Shown here piece after piece: positions 54,192-61,992 of a DNA stretch of 64,000 nucleotides (positions within the stretch are counted from its first letter, which is position 1; every line of letters begins with the position of its first letter). The DNA comes from Seramator thermalis (GTDB lineage Bacteria > Bacteroidota > Bacteroidia > Bacteroidales > Dysgonomonadaceae). The translations under genes were made by a program, and so were the position numbers. The stretch covers positions 1-64,000 of the forward strand of contig NZ_RXHS01000012.1 of the NCBI RefSeq assembly GCF_004138125.1. Direction: 5' to 3'. Under the pieces are notes generated by a model that saw only the letters and a list, made by a program, of their open reading frames with translations, was not told where the DNA came from and did no database searches.

Positions 54192-56063
54192 ATGAAAAAA
54201 GTAGTATTAGTTTTAACAATGGTTTTTGCTGCAGGTATAACATTTGCACAAAATACCTCGACAGTAACTCAAACAGGAGATGGGAATGGCACAACTGTTT
54301 CTCAATCCGGCGATATCAATGGCGCAACCGTTGATCAGGTGGGCGATCGCAATGCAGCCAATCAAACGCAAGCAGGGCAGAATAACACAGCAGCCATTCT
54401 TCAAGCAGGTGGAGGTTCAACCGATACCAAAACTTACGATAATTTGGCAACTCAGGTACAAAACGGAACAAATCATTCTGCTTCCATCAATCAGCAAGAA
54501 AAAGGGAGTAACGAAGCTTATCAGGAACAATCAGGTGAACATCAAACGGCCACCATTTTCCAGCGTAATCCGTGGGGATCGGCAACCAATGGGAACTACA
54601 ATTCGCAAATACAAAGTGGAAAAGATAACGTAGCCCAAGCTAATTCTTGGAATGGTGGAAATGAGGGTAGACAAATGCAAACTGGAGAGCGTAATTATTC
54701 ACTTCTTTCTCAAGCTCAAAGTGGCAACTCGGCAACGCACACTCAGACAGGAAATGACAATTATGCTGTTTCATCCCAAGGGAGCGGGGGCAGTTCTGTA
54801 GGAATAACGCAGACGGGTAATAATAATATCGCCACTACTTCTCAAACCGGAAACGGGAATAGTCTGGAAATGCTTCAGCAAGGAAACAGAAACAATTCCG
54901 GAGTTATTCCTTATTGGAATGGAGAAAGAGGAGTTCGACAGGTCGGTACTAATAATAATGTAAATTTCGCTCAAGTAGGAGAAGACAATAATCATTATGT
55001 TGCGCAAGAAGGAGATGGTAATGGGACTTTTGTTGATGTTAACGGAAACAACAATATGGGAACCATTTTCCAATCGGGAGATAATAATGATGCGGCTCTT
55101 TATCAGAGTGGAAACCTAAACCAAGGAATTATTGAACAAGAAGGTATGGGAAACGCAGCAAGTGTTGACCAGCAAGGTGGCAATCAATATGCAAACGTTT
55201 TTCAAAGCGGAAACAATAATGGAGCAAATGTTCTTCAGTATACTGACAATTTTGGGCCGCAGACAGCTGTTGTTATTCAACAAGGCGATGAAAATGCCGC
55301 CGCAGTTGAGCAGCGTCAAACAGGAGGAGGAAACAATACGCCCGCTGACGTTACTTTTGTTCAACAAGTTGGTAATAATAACGAAAGTGTTCAATATGAG
55401 AATGCCCCAGGATACAATTCAGGACAAACCGTAAGAGCATATCAGACAGGCAACTCCAATTATGTAAGCCAATCAATCTTCAGCGGTTATACAGAATTAT
55501 TTTACGTAAATCAACAAGGTAATGAAAATGTTGCAACTCAAGAGGCTTACGGAGGCGGGTATAATTACGGTAATATTAATCAACTAGGTAACAAGAATGA
55601 AGCACTTCAAATTGTGAGAGGTACTAACAATGGTTACATGGCTGCCGATATTTTGATCAATCAGTCCGGAAACGAAAATGTTGCATCTCAGGATTTTACC
55701 GGTTCAGGATTTAACCATAAAAATAACGGCGTAATTAATCAAATTGACAATTTAAATGAAGCCGCACAATTAGCAAACGGTCGTTCATTGGATTTGAGAA
55801 TTCGTCAAGAAGGCAATAACAACCAGGCAAGTCAAGATGCATCGGGCGACAACTACAGTTTGGGCGTAGGTTTGATTACCACAACTCAAACAGGTGAAGA
55901 AAACCTTGCTTCACAATTTGCATCGGGTAATGGAATTTTGGGTACTATTTTGCAAACTGGAGATTTGAATCAAGCGTCAATGTCTCAAACCGGCGATTTG
56001 AATGTAGCAACAATCAATCAACTTGGAAATGGCAATATGGCAGCAGTTACTCAGGTAAGATAA
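54192..56063 (+). CDS. Giant curlin-repeat protein (CsgA-like)
   Basis: 623 residues: signal peptide (MKKVVLVLTMVFAAGITFAQ) and then about two dozen repeats of about 22 residues following Q-x-G-x-x-N-x-A-x-x-x-Q (e.g. TQTGDGNGTTVSQSGDINGA, IFQSGDNNDAALYQSGNLNQ). E. coli CsgA has five repeats. Units in the last third carry ASQ or ATQ (GNENVASQDF, GNNNQASQDA), spaced by Gly/Tyr-rich turns. Such proteins form extracellular amyloid fibres. It starts after the structured leader and is followed by a terminator hairpin, suggesting very high expression of this gene alone. Confidence 0.93.
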   Translation: MKKVVLVLTMVFAAGITFAQNTSTVTQTGDGNGTTVSQSGDINGATVDQVGDRNAANQTQAGQNNTAAILQAGGGSTDTKTYDNLATQVQNGTNHSASINQQEKGSNEAYQEQSGEHQTATIFQRNPWGSATNGNYNSQIQSGKDNVAQANSWNGGNEGRQMQTGERNYSLLSQAQSGNSATHTQTGNDNYAVSSQGSGGSSVGITQTGNNNIATTSQTGNGNSLEMLQQGNRNNSGVIPYWNGERGVRQVGTNNNVNFAQVGEDNNHYVAQEGDGNGTFVDVNGNNNMGTIFQSGDNNDAALYQSGNLNQGIIEQEGMGNAASVDQQGGNQYANVFQSGNNNGANVLQYTDNFGPQTAVVIQQGDENAAAVEQRQTGGGNNTPADVTFVQQVGNNNESVQYENAPGYNSGQTVRAYQTGNSNYVSQSIFSGYTELFYVNQQGNENVATQEAYGGGYNYGNINQLGNKNEALQIVRGTNNGYMAADILINQSGNENVASQDFTGSGFNHKNNGVINQIDNLNEAAQLANGRSLDLRIRQEGNNNQASQDASGDNYSLGVGLITTTQTGEENLASQFASGNGILGTILQTGDLNQASMSQTGDLNVATINQLGNGNMAAVTQVR

Positions 56064-56117
56064 CAAAAATTACCATCAAATCGTTGGGTGACTCCTCGCT
56101 CGAGAAATGTGATGGTC

Positions 56118-56152
56118 GAGCTTCCGGGGAGGAATTTCCGGAAGCTCTTTTT
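56118..56152 (+). terminator. Intercistronic terminator after the giant curlin
   Basis: GAGCTTCCGG (56118-56127) and CCGGAAGCTC (56138-56147) form a perfect 10-bp stem with a 10-base loop, followed by TTTTTC. It lies between the giant curlin gene and the next curlin-like gene. Confidence 0.9.
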
Positions 56153-56192
56153 CTCAACATCCTGCTTTAAAGAACTAAACTTATTGAAAAAA

Positions 56193-56792
56193 ATGGACAG
56201 AAAAGATAAATTGTGTAGTAGTCTTTCTATTAAAATAGTAGCCATTTCTCTCATAATATTATTTATTACTACATGTTTTCGAATGGCAGGTCAGTCCGCA
56301 AGAAAAGAAACTCAAAAAGAATTACTTATGATTTGTTTTTTGCTTTCGGATATTCGACAATTAAATGACATAAATCAAATCGTAATAAAAACTTCGGACT
56401 GGCAACTGTCTGATGGCAATTATGTTAAGCAGGTTGAGAATGGAGAAGGAAATAAGGTTTCCATAAACCAAACTCGAGGATCGAATAATAAAGTAAAAGT
56501 TAGTCAAAATGGCAATGACAATACGATCAGTTATGATATACTCTATTCGGATTGTCTGATTTCCTCAAAATGGGGCATTTTACAAGCAGGAAGTGAAAAT
56601 TATGGAGAGATTTATCAATGGGGTTCATTACAACATGTAGATCTTTGTCAATATGGTTATGGGAACGACGTCTCAATTGAACAAAATGGAAATCCTAATG
56701 GAATAATGTTAGGGAACGGTTTTACCAATTCTGCCGGTATTAGACAGATCGGTTATGGAAATAAAGCAACAGTCACTCAGATTTATCCATAA
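56193..56792 (+). CDS. Curlin-like protein (CsgB/CsgA family)
   Basis: 199 residues from ATG 56193. A hydrophobic stretch at about 13-30 (KIVAISLIILFITTCFRMAG) serves as signal or anchor; no clear cleavage site. The mature part has curlin units: YVKQVENGEGNKVSINQTRG, then SNNKVKVSQNGNDNTISYD, DVSIEQNGNPNGIM and IRQIGYGNKATVTQIYP. Two cysteines occur in non-repeat segments. Ending in a repeat with QIYP is reminiscent of nucleator proteins, but the role is inference. The next gene starts 4 bases later. Confidence 0.78.
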   Translation: MDRKDKLCSSLSIKIVAISLIILFITTCFRMAGQSARKETQKELLMICFLLSDIRQLNDINQIVIKTSDWQLSDGNYVKQVENGEGNKVSINQTRGSNNKVKVSQNGNDNTISYDILYSDCLISSKWGILQAGSENYGEIYQWGSLQHVDLCQYGYGNDVSIEQNGNPNGIMLGNGFTNSAGIRQIGYGNKATVTQIYP

Positions 56793-56796
56793 AAAA

Positions 56797-57420
56797 ATGA
56801 AAAAATCGATATTTCTTTTTGCGTACTTGATTATTTCGGGAATTGTTTTCGTTGGGAAAGCCCAGGTAAACGAAATAAACTATTTCAACCATTCTTTTAC
56901 CGATACAAGAGGCTTTAGCGATAATGTTTCGTCTATTAATCAGCAAGATCAAATTTCGATAAATACCATCTATCAAACTCAACAGATAGAAAATCAGAGC
57001 ACATATATCAAACAGATTGGAACAGAATTAAAAACAATGCTTCGGCAAGAAAATGGAGGTAATACGGCTACGATAAAGTCATTTGGCCAAAATATCACAC
57101 AAATTGTCGTCCAATTAGGAAGTGGAAACACAACAAATAGTTTAATGATAAATGCGACTCCGAATTCACGTGAAGCTCATCTCTATCAAGAGGGAATGAA
57201 TAATAACATTATTTTATGGGTGAATTCATTATACCAATGTGAAAAAACAGAATCGGCTCCAATTACGATAATGCAGAAAGGAAATGATCTTAGAGTTTCT
57301 GCATTAATCACTTATGATGCTCTACCAGTAACGATACATCAATTCAGCGGTTTTGCAGGAGGCATGGAAGTACAGATTCATACAGAAAAAGGATTTTCCG
57401 TTTTCTCAACAAAAAAATAG
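56797..57420 (+). CDS. Divergent curlin-like protein
   Basis: 207 residues with a signal peptide (MKKSIFLFAYLIISGIVFVG, cleavage after KAQ). Weak curlin units: YIKQIGTELKTMLRQENGGN, then IVVQLGSGNTTNSLMINATP and AHLYQEGMNNNIILWVNS, ITIMQKGNDLRVSA. The repeat core is more degenerate than in its neighbours. The stop is 4 bases before the csgE start, so it belongs to the same transcript. Possibly a minor fibre subunit or adaptor. Confidence 0.7.
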   Translation: MKKSIFLFAYLIISGIVFVGKAQVNEINYFNHSFTDTRGFSDNVSSINQQDQISINTIYQTQQIENQSTYIKQIGTELKTMLRQENGGNTATIKSFGQNITQIVVQLGSGNTTNSLMINATPNSREAHLYQEGMNNNIILWVNSLYQCEKTESAPITIMQKGNDLRVSALITYDALPVTIHQFSGFAGGMEVQIHTEKGFSVFSTKK

Positions 57421-57424
57421 TCGT

Positions 57425-57916
57425 ATGAAATGTTGGTGTCTTATAGTAGTTTGGATGTTGTCAACTTTTTTGGCAGTTGCTCAAAAGCAAGATACCGTCA
57501 AAACGATTAAAGATGTTCCTGAAAGTTTACAAAAAATGGTCGAAAAAATGACGTCTCAAAAAGAGAAAAAAAACAATGATGCCGAGCTTGAAATTGACGG
57601 GTTGGTGATAGATGCCACACGCACAAAAAGCGGTAAAGAGTTTTACAATCTATTTTACAATCAATGGTCTGCCCCATCTCACGCACGCAATTATTCAATT
57701 TTTATAATTGAAAAACCTTTTCGACTAATAAACACACTCATTGAGATAAAAATTAACGAAACAACAGTGTATCGTGCATTGCTTCAACCTCGTACCGCAT
57801 ACATAGAGCAAATTGCCCTGCAAGCAGTGGAACAAACCGCTTTTTACCTGGCTAATTATGAGGAAATCATGCGGCAGCTTGAAGGTGAAGATCAATCGGG
57901 AAGTGGAATTTATTAA
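57425..57916 (+). CDS. csgE: CsgE, curli secretion specificity factor
   Basis: 163 residues. Signal peptide (MKCWCLIVVWMLSTFLAVAQ). The core LEIDGLVIDATRTKSGKEFY, then NLFYNQWSAP and YSIFIIEKPFRLINTLIEIK matches CsgE (ID-G-L-V-I-D-x-T-x-T motif; F-x-x-W). CsgE caps the periplasmic side of the CsgG channel and selects curlins. Start at ATG 57425, 20 bases before csgF begins after the stop. Confidence 0.92.
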   Translation: MKCWCLIVVWMLSTFLAVAQKQDTVKTIKDVPESLQKMVEKMTSQKEKKNNDAELEIDGLVIDATRTKSGKEFYNLFYNQWSAPSHARNYSIFIIEKPFRLINTLIEIKINETTVYRALLQPRTAYIEQIALQAVEQTAFYLANYEEIMRQLEGEDQSGSGIY

Positions 57917-57935
57917 TTTATTAAAATTATTTATT

Positions 57936-58376
57936 ATGGAAACAAACAAAAAAACAACAAAGAAAATTTTGATGGGTTTATTCATGCTACTTGTTGTGTT
58001 TCAAGTGAAAGCCCAAGATTTTGTATATACACCTAAGAATCCGGCATTCGGAGGAAACACTTTTAATTATCAGTGGTTGCTGAGTGCGGCTCAGGCGCAG
58101 GATACTTATAAATCTCCAGATCAAAAAACAACAAGCAGCTATATGTATGGAGCTGATCCCGTAAAAGATTTTGCGGAAAGCTTGAATAGACAAATACTTA
58201 GCAATCTTTCACGTGAAATAGTCAAGCGTCAATTTGGGGAAAACGCCTTACAGTCGGGTACTTATGTAGTTGGAGACTATCAAATTGAAATCGGGGATGC
58301 CTCTAACGGATTAAACATTACTATTGTGGACAATGCGTCCGGAGCTACCACAACAGTTTCTGTACCATATTTTTAA
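57936..58376 (+). CDS. csgF: CsgF, curli assembly factor
   Basis: 146 residues from ATG 57936. Signal peptide (KKILMGLFMLLVVFQVKAQ), then the CsgF hallmark DFVYTPKNPAFGGNTFNYQW, the segment that inserts into the CsgG pore. The C-terminal part (GTYVVGDYQIEIGDASNGLN) is the surface domain, which holds the nucleator. The order csgE-csgF-csgG is the same as in enterobacteria. Confidence 0.95.
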   Translation: METNKKTTKKILMGLFMLLVVFQVKAQDFVYTPKNPAFGGNTFNYQWLLSAAQAQDTYKSPDQKTTSSYMYGADPVKDFAESLNRQILSNLSREIVKRQFGENALQSGTYVVGDYQIEIGDASNGLNITIVDNASGATTTVSVPYF

Positions 58377-58396
58377 CTAAATAAAAAAGAGGAGTC

Positions 58397-59764
58397 ATGC
58401 AACAAAAATTGATAAGAAAAATAACAATGATAGTGTTAACGGGTTTTCTGGTTTCATGTAGTCCTTGGTTCTATCAACCTACGGAAGATCGTAGGGCTGA
58501 ACTGGGACCTGAAACACCTCTTAAAAAAGAAATGCTAAAATTGCCCGAACCAAAAGAAAAAATTGTTATAGCGGTTTATAAATTTTCTGATCAAACCGGA
58601 CAATATAAATCTTCGGAAACTGTGGCTAACTGGTCAACAGCGGTAACTCAAGGAGCAACCAATATACTGATACGAGCCTTGGAAGAATCTGGATGGTTTG
58701 TCCCCATTGAAAGAGAAAATATCAGTAACCTGCTGAATGAACGTAAAATAATTCGTTCGAGTCGGGAACAATACGAAGGCAATACGAATATTCTATTGCC
58801 CCCATTGCTATTTGCAGGAGTGCTTATCGAAGGCGGAATCGTATCTTATGAAAGTAATATTTTAACCGGAGGATCAGGAGTAAGATATTTCGGAACTGAT
58901 CTGTCAGCTCAATATCGAGAAGATCGTGTAAGTATCTATTTGAGAGCAGTCTCAACAAGTAATGGTAAGATATTGAAAACCGTTTATACATCTAATTCAA
59001 TACTATCTCAAGAAGTTTCAATGGGAGTATTTCGATATGTAAAATATAAAAGATTATTGGAAGCAGAAACTGGTTTTACTTACAACGAACCTACCGACAT
59101 GGCAATTACCGAAGCTATTGAAAAGGCTGTTTATAGTCTTATAATAGAAGGTATTATAGATAATTTGTGGGAAGCTAAAAATTCAGAAGATAAAAATTCG
59201 CTTGTTGTTAAGCAATATATAAAAGAAAAAGAAGAAAACAGAGAGAAAGATTTGTTAGGCAGAAAATATGATAAGCCATATCGCGCTAAAGGAGTTTTTT
59301 CTTTGTTGGGGAAAGGACAATGGTATAATGGAGACTATTCTGGCAGCCATTTGCGTAGCGGAGGTGAATTAAATTTCGGAATTGCACTAAAACCCTCTCT
59401 TTATCTTGAAACAGGAATCGGACCCCAAACATTGAATATTAAAGGTGTTTATCAAGGAACAGAGTTCAACGGAAATATAGGGTTCAGGTATATAGCCAAT
59501 ACTCATGAAAAATTCTCTCCTTTCATAAAAACCGGAATTGGAACTTTATACAACTTTGGAGAAAATGTTGGAATGTCGGAAAAAAAATTAATGCCATACA
59601 TCATGGCTGAAGGCGGGATTGAATGGCTTCTTAGTAAAAAATTTTCCTTGACAGGAGGGATCGTTTATAATCAGTTTTTATATGACACTTTTGATAATTC
59701 AAAACTTGGTAGCTACAATGATAGCTTCTTCGGTTTCAATTTTGGGATGCATATTTATTTTTAA
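58397..59764 (+). CDS. csgG: CsgG, curli secretion channel with C-terminal beta-rich extension
   Basis: 455 residues. Lipoprotein signal (MIVLTGFLVSC, C21) and the CsgG domain to about residue 290: KIVIAVYKFSDQTGQYKSSE, then QGATNILIRALEESGWFVPI, ERENISNLLNERKIIRSSRE and the barrel part with YLRAVSTSNGKILKTVYTSN. E. coli CsgG ends at 277 residues. Here a further 160 residues follow that alternate polar and aromatic (SLYLETGIGPQTLNIKGVYQ, FIKTGIGTLYNFGENVG, FFGFNFGMHIYF), as in a small outer-membrane beta-barrel. CsgG forms the nonameric pore for curlin export. Confidence 0.93.
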   Translation: MQQKLIRKITMIVLTGFLVSCSPWFYQPTEDRRAELGPETPLKKEMLKLPEPKEKIVIAVYKFSDQTGQYKSSETVANWSTAVTQGATNILIRALEESGWFVPIERENISNLLNERKIIRSSREQYEGNTNILLPPLLFAGVLIEGGIVSYESNILTGGSGVRYFGTDLSAQYREDRVSIYLRAVSTSNGKILKTVYTSNSILSQEVSMGVFRYVKYKRLLEAETGFTYNEPTDMAITEAIEKAVYSLIIEGIIDNLWEAKNSEDKNSLVVKQYIKEKEENREKDLLGRKYDKPYRAKGVFSLLGKGQWYNGDYSGSHLRSGGELNFGIALKPSLYLETGIGPQTLNIKGVYQGTEFNGNIGFRYIANTHEKFSPFIKTGIGTLYNFGENVGMSEKKLMPYIMAEGGIEWLLSKKFSLTGGIVYNQFLYDTFDNSKLGSYNDSFFGFNFGMHIYF

Positions 59765-59775
59765 AAATTAAACAA

Positions 59776-60423
59776 ATGAAAGCAATAAAATTACAAGTTT
59801 TTCTTTTCTTGATGGTAATGATATTCACAAGTTGTGAAGATGATAAAGTAGACATCGGAAAATATGGCTCTTTATCAGGAATCATTTTAAATGGAGCAGA
59901 TTATTCACCTTTGTCAGGCGTTTTAATTTCCACGAGTCCATCAAGCTCTGCAGTAATTACGGATGCAGAAGGCAAATTCAATCTTGAAAAAGTATTACAA
60001 GGTGAGGTTGCAATTACAGCTCGCAAAAAAGATTTCTTGAGTAGCAGCATTAATGTTGCAGTCTATGAAGGAGAAAATACCCCGATAACCTTATATCTAT
60101 TGAAAGACGAAAAAAACGTGGGAAGTGTTACCATTTATGACCCGGTTCCCGGGAATGGTGCTGTTGATCAACTGACGGCTTTCTCTCTTAAATGGAGTGT
60201 AGAACAACAAAATAAAGACAAACAATTGGTATATACCGTATATTATTTCGAATCAGGCTCAATTGTTCAGAAAGTTGCGGGTGAAAATCTCACTTTAAAA
60301 GAAGTCTCAATTGACAATTTAAATTATTCTACCATCTATTATTGGTATGTAGTAGCCAAATATGAAGGCAGCATTGTGGCTAACAGTCCTACATGGTCTT
60401 TTAAAACTCGAAAGTCAGAATAA
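59776..60423 (+). CDS. Lipoprotein with carboxypeptidase-regulatory and Fn3-like domains
   Basis: 215 residues. Lipobox MVMIFTSC (Cys at about 20), then a CarboxypepD_reg beta-sandwich (GSLSGIILNGADYSPLSGVL, TDAEGKFNLEKVLQGEVAIT) and from about 115 a fibronectin-III-like domain (PVPGNGAVDQLTAFSLKWSV, NYSTIYYWYVVAKYEGSIV). Outer-membrane anchored. Lying 11 bases after csgG, it is probably an accessory of curli assembly specific to this lineage (inference). Confidence 0.78.
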   Translation: MKAIKLQVFLFLMVMIFTSCEDDKVDIGKYGSLSGIILNGADYSPLSGVLISTSPSSSAVITDAEGKFNLEKVLQGEVAITARKKDFLSSSINVAVYEGENTPITLYLLKDEKNVGSVTIYDPVPGNGAVDQLTAFSLKWSVEQQNKDKQLVYTVYYFESGSIVQKVAGENLTLKEVSIDNLNYSTIYYWYVVAKYEGSIVANSPTWSFKTRKSE

Positions 60424-60439
60424 AAAATAATCGCATCCA

Positions 60440-60594
60440 CTATGATGGCGCAGAAGGCGATATACGGATTCCCTTGATTTCCTCCATGCTGCGATGGGTA
60501 GCAGAATCAAGGATATTTAACTTAATTTAATATAAGTTAATTTGTTAAAATTTAATTCATCTAATTTGTCAAACAATTAAAAAAACAAAATTTT
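60440..60594 (+). promoter_or_regulatory. Structured leader of the second curlin gene, copy 2
   Basis: Counterpart of 54047-54191. ATGGCGCAGAAGGCG (60445-60459), hairpin CCTTGATT/AATCAAGG (60472-60479, 60505-60512) around CCAT-GCTGCG-ATGG (60484-60497), inverted repeat TTAACTTA/TAAGTTAA (60517-60524, 60533-60540) and CAAACAATTAAAAA before the start. Between the copies, CCTA/TAGG becomes CCAT/ATGG and TCTA/TAGA becomes CTTA/TAAG, so pairing is kept while sequence changes. Confidence 0.65.
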
Positions 60595-61419
60595 ATGAAA
60601 AAGACAGGTTTTCTTTTTGTAGCAATATTTGCTTGCAGCGTGATAATGGGACAAAACATCGCCACAACAACACAAACAGGCAATAACAACAATGCTACTG
60701 TAATTCAATTAGGGAATTTAAACAACTCAACGATTTCATCGGTGGGAGATGAAAATGAGGTAACGGTCAAATTAAACGGCAATGAAAACTCCTCTGCTGT
60801 TTCTCAGCAAGGCAACGGTAATTCAGTGGATCTTAAAGTAGGATTTCAAACCAATCCAACTTACCCTTCCAATGAAAATATTGCTACCATATCTCAAATT
60901 GGCAATTCAAATACTGTTAAGTCCGGATTAACCTGGGGCGATCAAAACAAAGATGAAATTTTGCAGAATGGGAACAATAATTACTTTGAGATTGGTGTAA
61001 AATACGGAAACTTAAATGAAATTTCCGAAATAACGACCGGGAATGGAAACCGTACACGTTTTGATGTACCTGCCGGGTGGGGAACATTTTCGGATGGAAA
61101 TAAATTAAGTATTACCAAAACAGGCAATACAAATTATGTATCGGGTAAACTTGAGGGAGATTTGAATATGGTAACTATAAATCAGACAGGCGATTTAAAT
61201 AGAGTAGGAACGAGTTGGTATACGCTTGATGGGGTTTCTATTACAGGAAGTAGTAATACTGTAAATATTTCTCAAGATGGAACTGCGAACCAAAATCTTA
61301 ATACGATTCTGGGTAATGAAAACATGATCGGCATCAGTCAATTCGGCATTGGTAATATGTGTTCAACAATGGTTACAGGAAATTTAAATACAATATCCGT
61401 AGTACAGGATAATCGATGA
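60595..61419 (+). CDS. Second large curlin-repeat protein (CsgA-like)
   Basis: 274 residues: signal peptide (MKKTGFLFVAIFACSVIMGQ), then about a dozen curlin units, e.g. TTQTGNNNNATVIQLGNLNN, ISQIGNSNTVKSGLTWGDQN, VTINQTGDLNRVG and ISQFGIGNMCSTMVTGNLNT. Units are more spaced than in the 623-residue protein, and one cysteine occurs near the end. It is preceded by a copy of the same leader and followed by its own terminator, hence a separate transcription unit of the curli locus. Confidence 0.92.
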   Translation: MKKTGFLFVAIFACSVIMGQNIATTTQTGNNNNATVIQLGNLNNSTISSVGDENEVTVKLNGNENSSAVSQQGNGNSVDLKVGFQTNPTYPSNENIATISQIGNSNTVKSGLTWGDQNKDEILQNGNNNYFEIGVKYGNLNEISEITTGNGNRTRFDVPAGWGTFSDGNKLSITKTGNTNYVSGKLEGDLNMVTINQTGDLNRVGTSWYTLDGVSITGSSNTVNISQDGTANQNLNTILGNENMIGISQFGIGNMCSTMVTGNLNTISVVQDNR

Positions 61420-61437
61420 GAAAACGATAAAACATTG

Positions 61438-61464
61438 GAAGAGGAGTAAAATCTCCTCTTCTTT
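61438..61464 (+). terminator. Terminator of the second curlin gene
   Basis: GAAGAGGAG (61438-61446) and CTCCTCTTC (61453-61461) form a perfect 9-bp stem with a 6-base loop, followed by TTTAG. 19 bases after the stop. Confidence 0.85.
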
Positions 61465-61522
61465 AGAATCAATTTTTAGTATTTCTTGCTCATAATGCTT
61501 TTATCTTTTCAAATATCTATAA

Positions 61523-61987
61523 GTGAAAGAAATCATTTATATTGATGTTAAAGAATGTATTTTATGTTTTGCTTATGGCAAACAAAAGATCGTTTCGGCT
61601 CAGGAATCGGGAGATTTTTTGATTGTGTATATTATGGAATATAGACCCGAAGAGTTGAATTTCGTGGAGTTAGTATTAAAAAATTATCGTAATTCAAAAA
61701 CCGTTGAAGATTTATCCATTCGCTGTGGTTATCTCTCAACCAAGACCTTTACCCGCCATTTCAAAAAAAATTTCGATATGTCCCCAAAACAATGGATGAT
61801 GGAAATGAAAGAAAATGAAGTGCGCTATTACTTGAAAAACACGGATTATACCTTAACCAAAATTGCCGCTCTGTTGGGATTTGCCAACGTTTCTCATTTG
61901 TGGAATTTTTGCATCAAAATGACAGGAATGCCGCCGAATAAAATTAGAGAAGATCAGTTTGACCAGCCAACTGAAGAAAAGATATAG
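61523..61987 (+). CDS. Small AraC-type DNA-binding protein
   Basis: 154 residues from GTG 61523 (the frame is closed by TAA just before); an ATG at 61634 would give 117 residues. Two helix-turn-helix motifs of AraC type: TVEDLSIRCGYLSTKTFTRH, then FKKNFDMSPKQWM, and LTKIAALLGFANVSHLWNFC with KMTGMPPNKIRED. There is no sensor or dimerisation domain. It lies at the end of the curli locus and may regulate it, in place of the CsgD of enterobacteria, which is absent. Confidence 0.75.
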   Translation: MKEIIYIDVKECILCFAYGKQKIVSAQESGDFLIVYIMEYRPEELNFVELVLKNYRNSKTVEDLSIRCGYLSTKTFTRHFKKNFDMSPKQWMMEMKENEVRYYLKNTDYTLTKIAALLGFANVSHLWNFCIKMTGMPPNKIREDQFDQPTEEKI

Positions 61988-61992
61988 CTCAG

